Source: Metallyticus violacea
Taxonomy: Eukaryota > Arthropoda > Insecta > Mantodea > Metallyticidae
NCBI GenBank assembly: GCA_030762175.1
Contig: CM060840.1
Location: 40,306,501 to 40,370,500, forward strand
Reading direction: 5' to 3'
DNA length: 64,000 nt
Position 1 is the stretch's first letter. Every line of letters starts with the position of its first letter. The notes beneath the pieces are model-generated. The model searched no databases, was not told the origin of the DNA, and worked only from the letters and a program-made list of their open reading frames with translations. Shown piece after piece: positions 11,609 to 23,829 of the stretch. A program made the position numbers and the translations under genes.

Positions 11609-13769
11609 GTAATAAGTTTATTTATACATTCTTTATTCATTCACACTATGTACGATTCATGTAGGGTTTATACACCATTCTGAAACTTATTACCTAAACA
11701 AAACTTTACATTAAATGTTCAATACTTTTGTAGTGTTTTATTCTATTGAAATTCAAACAACAACAGCACCAAGCTTTCCAGCCAACGATAGAAAACAAAA
11801 GGTTTCATAACTGTTGAACCCTCGTCAAAATTTGTGTCAAAGTAGGGTTTCCATTTGAAAATTTAAAGCGAGTTTTTGGGTGTAAGGGGATGATACCCTA
11901 AATGAAATTAACTTTTTTGAACTGCCCTCTCCGTATTAAAATTTACATGTTTTTATTTTAAAGTAAAGCCCCATATATGCTTTGTAACTTCCGTAATGGC
12001 AGCAGAAAACATTCAGCAACAAGGAAATGCAACTATTTCGACTCCTTTAATGCATTATATGCAAAGTACTCAAAATAATAACACAAATCCGAAACTATTT
12101 ATATAGAAGGAATATGATTATCACGCAAACGATGTTTCAAAAGACTGGTAGCTTTGACTATGGAGATATTTTGGCTTTAATAACTAGGTATAGTTCTAAT
12201 GGAAAGACCCCTGAGGGAGTGACTTCAGGATGTACCTCAGTGAGAAGTAGAGGGGTTACCACTGAACATTGATATTTTAAAATAAATGTAATAGATAAAA
12301 ATCACACACTAGAATAAACCTTCAGTAGCTAGAGTCAAAAGAGTATTTAGTTTTAGATTAGTTTCTTACCCTAAATAGATCAAGTTTAGTGGATGAGCAA
12401 AAGTGGAAGGACAAGCGATTTATAGGTTCTTTTAATCTGTCAAGATAATAGCATTATAGATAGCTTCCAGAATACAAACAACAGAGAAGGTTCGAGAGTT
12501 TTGAAGGATTAGCAGGTACTTGCAACACCGATATTTTTAAAAGATTTCAGAATAAATTAATTTTCTCTTATTTAAACTACTCCTGCTACCTATTTCATAT
12601 CTGCAAGGGAGGAAAATCTCTGAACTCTGACAATGGATCATAACTCGGCTCATTACTTCATCAAGGTAGGAGTCCAGGTGATCTTGAAAGTTCAATAGAG
12701 AGCGAGAGAGAGAGAGATGGAAAGGGGATAGCCCGCGAGAAGATTTAATTACTGATTCATCAATTGCTGGTGCCAAGGAGCGGGGAAGAGAGTGTTTGCA
12801 GTATACGTTAATGGAATCGCTCACAGCTGATCGCACTTCCAAGGGATTTTGCCTCAAACAAGGCTCGCTGCTTTCCCACAATAGCATGGATCTGGTTATG
12901 ACTGATATTAGCATTCAAAAATGTCTTCACTTTATTAATAGGGCTTTCACATTCCCTCTTACCATGATGACATCACTTATAATTACCAACTCTTTAATTT
13001 TTCTTGTGTTCCATTCCTTGCTGCTTTATTTTGATGTCTCACTCACTGCGGGACTACAAATAATTTACCTTCTTTTAATATCAATATGCTATTTTAGCTT
13101 TTCCCAGGAGAAATTATGAACCTATTTTACACTTTTAGAGTTATTACAAACTTTTGTTCCAGTTACAGTTGCAGTTCATTTTCGGAGGCAATCTAAGGCT
13201 AATGCAAATGTATGAATTTAATACTATTTAGTAAAAAATGAACAAATAGTATTAAAAGACTTGTTTAAAATACGTAATGAGATTGATGGCAGTGACATTA
13301 GAACTGGGAACACTGTAGCCACATCAGCCGAGAAGCAGAGTTCTATTTAATGTTCAATCTAAGATGATAATTTTGATAACCACTTTATTAATTGTGTACA
13401 TTATTGATGAGTTACAAAACTGAAAAATAAATATCTAACAGTATTATAAAACATAAAGGTTGCTCAAACGAAAAGAAAACGTAACAGAAACTTAAAAATT
13501 AAAACTAGCTTTTGTAGAGCATGCCATAGCATACCATGTTTAATTAATGTCATATGCGATCACACGGTCTTCCATTTTACTTTTGGAATATTTTATACGC
13601 CAAAAATAAAGTCAGTTGCAATATCTAATCTTAATCTAATATTATGAGATAAATAGATTAATAAAGAAAAAAACATCAAATTTATAAATAGATTGTTAGA
13701 AGCACAGCTTTATACGGTACAGGAAATGACAAAATAAAAATACATACAAAATAGGTTTTTACTAATAGA
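11609..13769. other. Unassigned stretch with chance open frames
   Basis: Holds a short GA run (12700-12715). Around it, opposite-strand frames of 125 (minus, 12537-12914) and 107 codons (plus, 12796-13119) overlap. Neither has domain-like composition or a recognised motif, so I leave them uncalled. Confidence 0.45.
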
Positions 13770-14175
13770 AATGGATTACTGGAGACAGTCAGCAAGAGTG
13801 TCGCGATGAGATAGTATCAAAAATGGTACAATAAGACAAAAATGGGAATTAAAATAATATTGTGGAGAACATTTTACCAAGACAATTGATATGTTATGGT
13901 CCTTTATTGCAAATGGATGAATAAAGATCGCCAAAAATTATAGATAAGTGGATTCCACTAAGAAGAAGGAAACAAGGAAAATCACAAGCAACATGGATGA
14001 AGGGCATTCAAGAGGAAATGGAAAATAGACACCTAAAAGAAGAACAATGGCTGGTCCGAGAGGAATGGTTTTTGGCAGTTCATGTCATTTATAGTTAATT
14101 ATATGACTTTATATGTGAAATATTTTATATTTTGTAATTGGCTATCAGAAGATTTTGATTCATTGTAAAACTGAT
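13770..14175 (+). pseudogene. LINE 3' end, 5'-truncated
   Basis: Forward translation with frame changes gives a chain resembling the C-terminus of an endonuclease/reverse-transcriptase protein from non-LTR retrotransposons. Fragments are a WRQSARVS-like start, then Q.CYGPLLQMDE (for WYGHLLRM), DKWIPLRRRKQGKSQATWMKGI, and EEMENRHLKEEQWLVREEW. This basic G-R-R-K-R-G-R-P / W-x-x-G-I / E-x-x-W pattern is familiar from insect LINE tails. Stops and shifts make it non-functional. It runs nearly into the (AAT)n array, consistent with a LINE 3' end carrying a microsatellite tail. The clade is not determinable from this piece. Confidence 0.75.

Positions 14176-14219
<44 letters not shown>
14176..14219. 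repeat. (AAT)n microsatellite at LINE tail
   Basis: About 14 AAT units, starting about 75 bp after the last LINE-like coding block. Confidence 0.95.
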
Positions 14220-14616
14220 GAAGAAGCCAATGCGATCAAATTCAGGAATTTCATGAAGTTTGACATTTCAGAATCGGCTAGTGTGTTTAATTTAAATTAT
14301 TTAATACTGAAAGTCTAAGAACAAAGGTTAGTTGGTTTGACTAGAGATCGCAGATTCTTGGAACTCTGCATTAGGACGATACCGTAATGATAAACGTCCC
14401 CGTGACATGATTCCAGTGGTTCCGCATCTCCTATACTCCCTAATTTGCGTTTGCGCGATTTCTTTCTCTTCCCAATACCCAAATTAGATCTCTTAGACTA
14501 TCACGGAACATTGGACAGGGTCCAAAACATTGTGACATACTAACTAAAAGCACTTGCAGTTGAAGATTTGACAGTTCTAGCCCGAAATGGTAATATCTAC
14601 GGCAGAGTGCTGTTTC

Positions 14617-14913
14617 ACCGCCACGGGTGGCCGAGGTCGTTAAGGCACGGACTCGTGAGCGGGAGGTCTGCGGTTCGAATCCCGCCAGGACCGTCCTCCC
14701 TGACTGGGGTTTTTTCCAGGTTTTCCTCAGTCTTCATGACTGGCAAATGCCGGGGAGGTACCTAAACTTAGGCCTGGAACGCTTCCTTCCTTAAAAAAAA
14801 AAAAATAAATCCTTTCCCAATTAATCATTTCATCTCATGTATCATCAGTGTCCACCGCCTGTGGTGCCTCAGTAGTAAAAACGGGCGTTAAACACTACTC
14901 AAAAAAAAAAAAA
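14617..14913 (+). mobile_element. SINE-A copy 5, reference-quality
   Basis: The best-preserved SINE-A in the window. It starts ACCGCCACGGGTGGCCGAGG, has an intact A box and B box (GTTCGAATCC), the complete body (GGCAAATGCCGGGGAGG, TAGGCCTGGAACG, CACCGCCTGTGGTGCCTCAG) and the tail TTAAACACTACTC followed by 14 A. It is bracketed by a perfect 13-bp target duplication, agagtgctgtttc (14604-14616 and 14914-14926), which fixes both ends. A 65-codon frame runs through it by chance. Good source for a family consensus. Confidence 0.96.
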
Positions 14914-15447
14914 AGAGTGCTGTTTCCCAAATAACCTTTGAGATAATGTTATCGTAGCGCATCTATTAATAGAAAATGCTATACAGCACTATAATAATTT
15001 TTAAGCATACATTTTGTAATAAATGAATGTGGATATATATTATTATATAATTAAGCAAGGATAAAAAAAAAACAGAAGAAAAATAAGGACATGAATGGAG
15101 AAAACATAGAAGACAACCAAACAAGACATAGTATTAAAATTAAAAATATTTGCCAATTACTCGCTAGTTCACCATAATTCATTTTATAAATGCCTAAAAA
15201 TATTTTGGGCTTTGAGTATAAATATGAATTATATGAAAATTGTTTACTATATTTATTTGAATACTTTTCATTTTAGTTATTAAAACATATACCTCTGCTA
15301 TTTTCTTGCAAAGTATTATAATTATATCTTTGTACAAGTATTTGTCAACTAGTTTATTATTAACAATTATATGTGAAATCAGAGCATATGTTTTAATTGT
15401 GGAATATGAAATGCTTCTCCAGAAGTTGGATTAAATAATTGTGTGAG

Positions 15448-15744
15448 TTTTTTTGATTTGTTTATTTAAGGACGCTCTTTAACACCTCAGGTCATCAGCG
15501 TCCCATTCAATTTAAGGCGTGAAACGGCCGACAAATTTTGCTCAGAGGCCTCTTCTTTCAGGCTTAAGGTTCTTTATCGTGCCGTAAATGTCCGACACGG
15601 GATCCACGGCTTTACTTCCCTTCCGATAGAAGCCATACTTAGGATTTTTACGCCCGAAAAAATCCATGGATCCTGGCCGGGTTTGAACCCGGAAACTTGG
15701 GTTTAGAAGGCAAGTATGGTTACCACTACACCACTAGGACCGAC
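15448..15744 (-). mobile_element. SINE-B copy, full length
   Basis: Complete in minus orientation. The plus strand begins with the tail (TTTGTTTATTTAAGGACGCTC) and ends with the tRNA-like head (GGTTACCACTACACCACTAGGACCGAC). Reverse-complemented, the head contains an A-box-like GTGTAGTGGTAACC and a B box GGTTCAAACCC. It is flanked by a 10-bp direct repeat with one mismatch, attgtgtgag / attatgtgag (15438-15447 and 15745-15754). The head looks like a short-variable-arm tRNA and differs from SINE-A, so the two families have separate tRNA origins. Confidence 0.94.
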
Positions 15745-15754
15745 ATTATGTGAG

Positions 15755-17571
15755 AGAAGTAGTTTAAAATAATATAATGATTGATTTAATTATCAATACA
15801 TGTCTACATTATAAAATATAGTAGAAACATTTACATAGGATTAACATTTTGAATAAAAATATTTCAGGAAACATGAAACACCACTTTTTACGGGTTTAAA
15901 TGTGATGTTGACTAGGATTTCAAATCGGAGTAAGATACGAAAAATTCGAGATCACGGTCTGAACTTGAACCATATCTCTAATTCTTGCTATCTTACTTTG
16001 ATTTAAATCCTTAACTATAGTCTTCAAATAAACAAAGCAGATGCACGAAAATAATTAATTACTCTTAAAAATAACTGAAAACTTTTTATTGACAATGACA
16101 TACTGGCTTTGCAAACTCGAGAATAAATAGGCAGAAAATGAAAAACACGCTACATTTATTGTTTATTTCTTATAAATTAAAGACAATCTTAATTTCAGAG
16201 CAGGAAAGTTCATACTTAGGAGAAAGTTGTGGTTTATTTTTACCTATATCCATAAACTACATGCAAAATTATCTAAATAAATATAGTTTTCCTTCTATTA
16301 TACACATATCTTGATAATAGCATTAATATACTTTTTAAAAGCATTCCTGTAAATTTCCTTAAAAAAACGAGGCTTCATTTTCCTTCATTCAGTTTGCTTA
16401 CTTCTTTTCCTGAAAGTTTCGCCAAAAATAATTTTGTAAACCATTTTGTATATATAAAACTCCGTATGATGGAATATGTTGTTTTCTTGTTACTGCACAA
16501 CTTTTCTTTTTTAGTAGTTAATTTTAATCAAGACTCATGTCCTGAAAATGTAAAACCTTTGGATTGTATATTTTTTGTTTCAGAAACGACATGACAGATG
16601 TAACAGATGACATACGACAAATCTGAGTGACATGAGGGCACCGGTTGCAATTTCTGCTTCAAACGTTTTTTATCACATACTTTGTCAGAGCCAAGCGCTG
16701 AAGGCAAGGCAACTGTGGCAGAAATTGTTATTTAGTTGTTTTACAAAACAAAAAATAAATAAACTAAAAACAATGCAGAGACATGTAGCACGGATGAAAT
16801 TGGCTATACGATTATCATGTCAACAGGATGCGTTTGACGTACGCTGTGTCAGAAAAAACGTTGCTGTTCTTCTGCGTTCTGCTGGAAATAGATAATAGAA
16901 AGGTAGACTTTTATCTATTTAAGTATATGTAAAGCCATGTATGATACATTATTTGCACTAAAATTGTTTATTGTATTACTATTTTGCTATTTTTAATCAA
17001 ATATGTTTTTGCAAAAGTCTTTAAGTGTGATTTTTATTTGGCTAGAGCATAGGTGCACAACCAGCTACAAAGGCGGAGAGCATGGAATGAATTCCATTTG
17101 GGTTAAGTTGCCCGGTTAAAGCTTTCTGTTTTATTTTTTCCTGGATTTCTCCCTCCCCTGAAAAGGAGAATTTCAAATAAAGTTCAACACAAAGCACTGT
17201 GGATTTAGTTGCCGTACCATCAACATACTCCATTCATCGCATCGACTGAAAGGTAGAATGGGGTCATCAGTTATATAAAAAGAGCAGTGATGGTGACATT
17301 AGAACAGAGTTAAACGATAAAGTAGCGAAAATTAATGATGATATGTGGGAGTTTTAAAATGTGATTTCTACAAAGAATTCCACTAGAAACAAACCTACAG
17401 CAGGAAATATTGTCTTTAGATATTGCTCTAATTTCCGATTCTAGTTTAAAAAAATACAGTATTGGTCATGCTAATTGGAAAAATAAACTAGTGAAAGTAG
17501 TTTAATAGTTCTAAATCTTAGATCGGCTGACCAGAAAATCTACCCTCTCCAATCACTGGGATATTCAATGA
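15755..17571. other. Unassigned AT-rich stretch
   Basis: Several 60-90 codon frames near 16.4-17.2 kb (largest 87 codons at 16632-16895), without recognisable family features. No repeats assigned. Confidence 0.45.
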
Positions 17572-18356
17572 GGCACGCGAGCCATTCTCTCTTCCAGTCA
17601 GTTGCGAGCGGGATATTGACAGAGCTGGGCAGTTGTGTGCAGTCGAAAGTGAGATTTCATTAAATATGCACGAGTGTTGTGCAATGGTGAGATATTCATT
17701 GTGGCATCATATATTCATCTTCAAGGTATACATCAGGTTCAGAAAATCCTATGGCAAAATGAAACAGGCATTTAGGCAAAAAATGTTCTGGCAGTCAGGT
17801 ATTTACGCGTAAATTTCCTTAAGTCCGGATCCAAAACGAAATACTTTAAAGTTAGTGCAGAAGTTATAATAAAATAGGTTCTATAACTGACCGAGAAAAT
17901 CGACGATGTTATATGAATACGGATAAAAATAAATTTAAAAAAAATACGATGATGAAGTAAGAACTTTATTTAAAGCTCCCAGATCAGAAATTACGGTTTT
18001 CGATTTTTATCTTTGGGGGCATTAAAAATACATTCAAATAACCTTCACGCATTGAAGAATTTAAAATAAACGTTCGAAGAGAAGTTAGGTTCATTAGTGA
18101 TGGGAAACTGATGCGTGTCAGTGATAATTTTCTAATGATGTGGATTGTATTTTAGGGAAAACGAGCATTTTCAGCACCAACATAAGAAGAATGACTGCCA
18201 AATTCTGTTATTTAACATATTTACCTAAGTTTTAAAATGGTGAAGTGCTTGAGCGCCGTACGTCTACGTAAGCAAATTCCGGAGGGGAATCGGGATCTAA
18301 ACGCCGACCGGCTGAACTGTGTACCGGGACCTTTAAACTGCTCTAACTGTACTTGT
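17572..18356 (+). pseudogene. Mariner-group transposon relic, core deleted
   Basis: Homologous along its length to the relic at 26.4-27.4 kb (shared GGRCAGTTGTGT.., AAATGGTGAAG.GCT.GAGCGC, CYTTTAAACT). A forward start at about 17686 reads MVRYSLWHHIFIF..YIRF, like the N-terminal helix-turn-helix region of this transposase group. A short RPRKST linker piece lies near 17900. After about 100 bases the reading jumps to the C-terminal FDFYLWGH motif (about 18000) and a decayed tail. The central catalytic DDE region is missing; stops and shifts fill the rest. The distal 120 bp shared with the other copy are probably the element's own 3' untranslated end. Terminal repeats not resolved. Confidence 0.72.
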
Positions 18357-19111
18357 ACATTAGACACTCCAACTGTTGGCCCTTGGCATAGATAGGAATG
18401 AATAGGAATTAAGACAAGTCAAAAAGTATTTGATACGATACGTTAGGTATATGAAAGTTTAAATTTCTATAACTTGTGATCTGATTTATTTCATCAGATT
18501 ATATTGTGCTACAAACCGGCAACACAGAATCCCAATAGCAATGCATTATTACCAATCTTTACCGCTCGGTATCACATACGACAATTGCGTTTTCATCTTC
18601 ACTGCGGATAAATGTGTGTGTAATTCCTTTTGAAATGTTCCTATGTTTCGTACAATGACAGACTTGTATGTCTCTTATTCGCTTTTAACTTTCTTCATTA
18701 TTTATATGTGTTTTATTTTTCACACAAATCGCGCATTAGTATAAGGTTTGACATAAGAATCAGATAAGAAAACTTGGAGGTTACGGAATACTAGAACCAT
18801 GGACCCTTTGCCTACCATCTAAACTACTTAACTCTGTTCAATTACGACCGCCAATCTCCCGTATCTGAATCTATATTCCATGTGTATCTATCTCATTACA
18901 AACATGTTATACCTTAGAAGTAATTCGGAACCTTCTAGTACTTGTGGCCCATCTACCCTTCATAGTTAACCACATTATTAGGGTTAATACATATTGAATG
19001 AGATTTTTGCACAGGCCATGTGTTGGTCTAAGGTTTGGATGTAGGAAAGATTTGAGATCACGGCCGGGACTGGAATTGCGGATCTTAATAACCGTGCCGA
19101 TGAACTTCCAT
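18357..19111. other. Unassigned stretch
   Basis: No family recognised. The part at about 19010-19110 (GAGATCACGGCCGGGACTGG) has the feel of a decayed tRNA-headed repeat ending at the GA array, but this is not demonstrable. Confidence 0.35.
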
Positions 19112-19191
19112 CTGAGAGAGAGAGAGAGACAGAGAGACAGAGAGAGAGAGAGAGAGAGACAGAGACAGACACACACACGTACATACATACA
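19112..19191. repeat. Compound (GA)n/(ACAG)n/(AC)n/(CATA)n array
   Basis: GA runs interrupted by CAGA, passing into ACACACAC and then ACATACATACAT. The overlapping low-complexity frames on both strands (MYVRVCVCLCLSLSLS-like and reverse) are artefacts of the repeat. Confidence 0.95.
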
Positions 19192-19549
19192 TTATACGAT
19201 ATTTCGTAGGTCACCAAAGAAACATTTGATTACATCGGTCATTACAGAATTCTAAATAAAAATAAATAAATAAGTAAATAAAAAGTAAAAATTAAGAATG
19301 AAAAATAAACAAATAAAATAAAAACAAATAAAATTAGAATAATCATAATCATAATCACTTTGACATCTTTCACAACAAACAATCATTTCTTATGTTTCTG
19401 TGCGGAGATATTAATTTTAAAGTTAAAACCATATAAAATAACTTGGATATGTACGATATATACAAATTTACCCCTTCCCCTTTTATATAAAAATGACAGC
19501 GGGCGTAATTTCGCCCTGTTACATCAAAACTTTGCCGCAGCTCGTGCAT

Positions 19550-19728
19550 AGGGCACCGTTAACTGAGGTCGTAAAGGCTCGGATTCACGATATAGAGGTC
19601 TGGGATTCAATTTTCCCCAGGATCGTCCTACCCGACTCAGGGTTTTTGCAGGTTTTTCTCATGCATCACCAGTGTTCATCGCCTGTGATACCTTATTGGT
19701 GCAAACAGGCCTTAAGTGCTACTTAAAA
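19550..19728 (+). mobile_element. SINE-A copy 6, internally deleted
   Basis: Decayed head (CACCGTTAACTGAGGTCGTAAAGGCTCGG), B-box remnant (GATTCAATTTTCCCC), then CCAGGATCGTCCTACCCGACTCAGGGTTTTTGCAGG. It jumps directly to the distal part (CATCACCAGTGTTCATCGCCTGTGA) and tail. The middle, from the GGCAAATGCC block to ATTTCATCTC, is missing. Confidence 0.8.
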
Positions 19729-20091
19729 ATTCATGCCGTGAATATTTCCATGAAATAAATTGAAAGAGTATACAGAATGACAAATTATTTTGTAAGAATT
19801 TATGGCCCTCTTGGCCCCTTGAGCCCTTGTGTTGCATTAAATACCATTGAAGTAGCATTTTTTTTCATATTAGGTACCATTTGGGTAAACACAACCAAAT
19901 TTAGTGTTTGTCAAGTTCACCTTGGTGGTGATCCAGCGTGACACATGAGTTCATCTGATTATTCATATTTGGAAGAATAAACAACCGCAGTAGCTAAATC
20001 AAGAGGCGTAATTTATCGTCGCATTCAATACCAAATTCCCATTCCCTTGCTCTGGTTAGCTTACGGCTGCCAAAAATCAACGGAAAGCCCT

Positions 20092-20093
<2 letters not shown>

Positions 20094-20138
<45 letters not shown>
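20094..20138. repeat. (GA)n microsatellite
   Basis: About 22 GA units, uninterrupted. Confidence 0.95.
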
Positions 20139-20141
<3 letters not shown>

Positions 20142-23100
20142 GTGGAGAAGTTGATAAATCTGCGATCAGTGGGCTTAGATTAATTAACAGCTACCATACA
20201 GCCCAATTTCCGTCCCCGCCAACAACCCTTCTCCAAATAGCCGACCAACTTGAGACCAACTATAATAACCGTCCTTCACCAATAAATTCTTATTTCAATC
20301 AGGTACAATTTTCTTATTTTATCCAATATAAGAAAAACTACAAAACATAATTTACATTTATAAAATATGAATCATGCGCATATAACACATGTTTGGCTGA
20401 TCCGAAAAGGAAACAATTTATGTGATAAATAATTAGTTGTCCATAAAATAAGCTTGTGAAATTTCATATTTAATGAAGATTCTGAATACCTCAGGTCGTT
20501 TACAAAAACACAATGATTTCACCTAATAAATAAGATTTATAACATATCCTTGGATGTACTTTATTTCATCATAGGTACTTCTGCAATAGAATCATATATG
20601 TATGTATTTACTGACTGTTATTGAACATTAGTTTCGGTGGCAACAATACAGTTTTACGTTAAAATTTTAGTCGACCTTGTTTTATCTACAAACATTAGCT
20701 ATTTCATTTCTGGATAAATAAGGATGTGTAAGCCATTTCCTATATATTCGCAAACCCAGAATTACTTTTAAATACCACTTTAGTCATTTGCAGCTATAAT
20801 ATTATAGCACAAGCATTTCATTTAGCTGGTATGTGTGCCAGATGTATTAAAGTACATAGAAAAATATATAGATTTGATGTTTCTAACTAGTTTGCTCATG
20901 TTATTTTAGGAGAAAAATGTATTTTGCACCAATGTCTGACATACCGCATAGAACGTCTGCAAGTGATCCTATTTGTAATGAGGATTTGAAGTTTACATAA
21001 TTCATGTGAATAAAAACAAGATGAAGCAAAAACTCGTAATGCATATTGATCCAATTGACAAAGACTTCTTATGCCTGTTAGATTAAGCCCAGTTTTATAA
21101 AAGGTCTAATTAGAGATTACTTTTAACTGTAATTTAAAAAGTAACTGGAGGGTAGTCATAATTTCTGTTGCGTAAAAATAACCTCAGACTACATAATCCC
21201 GAGTTTGCAATAACTGACAATCCTTTGGAAACGTCGCGAAATAATAGGGTAATTCGTGTTTAGAGCGAGATGGTAGTTCAATCTAAGAAAATCAATAATA
21301 ATTCAGTTTGCCATCTTCTAGACATGTTTTATCCTTAATATGTCTTAAAACATAGATAAGGAAATGTCAAAGCAAATGCGAACAAATTTTAGCAAATGTG
21401 AGAAGGATATTACTATTGATCTGTTGCTAAAATATCCGGGAATAATTTAAGATAAAAAAAAAAGATTTGATTTCAAATAAAGATAAGGGCGTATACATGG
21501 GGGAAAATTGCTAAAGAGTATAATTCTATTCTTAAGACTTCTGCATTATTATCCCCATGTTTGTGCAGTCTATAGCACCTAAAACTCAAGGAAAGTTGCA
21601 AATTTACAGAAGTCTAGGCTTCACTTTCCGTACATCATCCTCTTCAGTTGGCATTTTAATGAACTAATGTCTGAAGGGTGCTATTGCTCAGTAACTTTAC
21701 GCATGTTTCTACTGGCCGTTCCTTTCTCCACTTTAAATATATCTCCAATAACTATTTATAAGCTCTCCATAGCATGGAACCTTAAAGTATTATCATAAAC
21801 ATCGAATTCAAAATTAAATCCAACTCGCGAAATTTCACATGTTAAAGCACCAACTAGAGTTTATTAATTGTAAAATAAAACATTTCTCAGAGTATAGAAG
21901 AACAGCTTCATTTATAAATAAAACGCTTTGTCTCTTTTACTTTAATTTCATGTATATAACTTTTTCAATGTTTAAATTTTGATTTTCCACGTAATAACAA
22001 CAGTCAAAGCTGCGTTCAGTTATAGGTTATGTTAGGTTAACCTTACAAGCGGTATATTGTACACATTTCTAATTAGTCCGACATTTAATCCGATTATGAA
22101 TTTCACAGTGCTCCTTGTGTATTTCAAGAGAGAAATAATACATTCCTAGAACTGAATGACAAGTAATTCAAAATGCGATTTCGCTTAGCCACATATATTG
22201 AAGACAAACGGAACACGTGTTACGTCTCCAATTACAAGCACAAACTAAGCGAAATCATGCATACGAAATAATCTTAGATTGGTGTTTATGCAACCAAAAT
22301 TTCCAAGTTAAGTATATGACTAATTATTAATTTTATGCCCTAAACTCAAGTTAACTCTTTATACAACTGACTGTAAGAGGTTATCTATCTGCATTTATTC
22401 ACTTTTTGTAGATATATAACCTATTGTCTACTTAATCGGCTAAATCTCACTTTCACAAGAAGTTGTTTCGAATAGTGAAAGTTTGTTTAAAATCGCTCAA
22501 AAGAACATAAGTACTGTTATCTAATTTGTGTTTAAAAAGTAATCAATTGCAATGTAAATGATCTTTACCAGAAATAGCATTGAGCGATGTTCTTAAAATT
22601 ATAATATTCCAAACCTTTACTCGAATGTACAAACAAAACGTTTAATGTTTCTAAATACAATTACTATTCGTTTATAATTATTAACAGTATTTCTTATGTG
22701 TACGAATTGTTTTAGCATCATTATGCTGGGAATGGCAGTAATTCGCCAGTGAGCATTGTCATTAAAATTATCTACAGGATCAGAAGCTAGGGGTCTGGTC
22801 TTGAAGACTTGACGTTTCATGAATGAGCGCGTACCATGTTAGTGGTAGATTACATTTTGGCTGAGGCTCAAGCTAATTACTCGCTTGAAGTTCTTTTTTC
22901 TTTTCTTTTTTTTCCGCAACGTTGTAAGGACATGCACATGTCTCACTCCATTTAATTAATCATAATCCTCTACCATGTTCATGGGTACGCGTACCCATTG
23001 TATACGGAGATAACCAACAACGTTAAATAATGAATGCCTTATTTGCGATTTGATATTGTCAAGACATCCTGCCTTCGCAGTTTTTATGAAAGTTTTGTTT

Positions 23101-23649
23101 AAAATTGCATTTCCAATACAAAAATAAATATGTTACTTTTAAATTAGTTTAAAAGTCCGTTAACTTAAAATTTTGAACTGCATATATTGTTGCAGCTCAT
23201 TGTATGATTGCAGATTAACCGTGATAGACATAATGTTATTGCATTTGTTTCTATTTGAAAACTCAGTCGGCCGAAACGTTCCAGCCAGTAGACATTTTCT
23301 ACTAGATGTGGTAGTAAAAAATAGAGAAAATGGTGGTAATTGTTTTTAAATAATTAATATTATGATATTAGCCTCACACATTTTAGAATAAAATAGTTAT
23401 TAAGGCATTTCAAATATCGTAATAGTAAGTGTAGCTTTATTATTATAAAATCCTACACAATATGACAAATATATTTTATGCACGAGTCCGTATATGCTTA
23501 TGTACTATACACAATAAGAGAGAGGAAAAAATAGTAAACACATAAAACAAAAATAATAAATTAAAAATTTAAGATATGGTAAGAAAAGTATTTGCATATG
23601 TATGAGTGGAAAAATTTTACGTAATGAATACAATTACACTATTTATTAC
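20139..23649. other. Long unassigned stretch
   Basis: The longest region in the window where I recognise nothing: no SINE, transposase fragment or microsatellite of note. The longest frame is 67 codons (minus, 22617-22820). It could be ancient decayed repeat or unique intergenic or intronic DNA. Confidence 0.5.
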
Positions 23650-23785
23650 TACTATGGGTGGCCGAGGTCGTTAAGGAGCGGACTCGTGAGCGTAAGGTCT
23701 GGGGTTCGAAACCCGCCAGGACCGTCCTATCTGCCTTAGGTTTTTTCAAGTTTTTCCCTCACTCCTCACCACAAAATGGAGAAAT
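23650..23785 (+). mobile_element. SINE-A copy 7, 3'-truncated
   Basis: Good head (GGGTGGCCGAGGTCGTTAAGG, B box GGTTCGAAACCC) and proximal body up to about CCTCACTCCTCACC. It then loses similarity. A (ATT)n run follows at 23803-23829. Losing the 3' part while keeping the 5' part suggests later deletion rather than incomplete reverse transcription. Confidence 0.88.
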
Positions 23786-23829
23786 TCTCCTACCAGAACT
23801 AATTATTATTATTATTATTATTATTATTG

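Noticed and set aside
12537..13119. Overlapping 125- and 107-codon frames
   Set aside because: Opposite strands over the same DNA, partly through a GA repeat, no domain recognised.
18907..19255. Serine/leucine- and arginine/glutamate-rich frames
   Set aside because: Translations of a (GA)n/(AC)n microsatellite.
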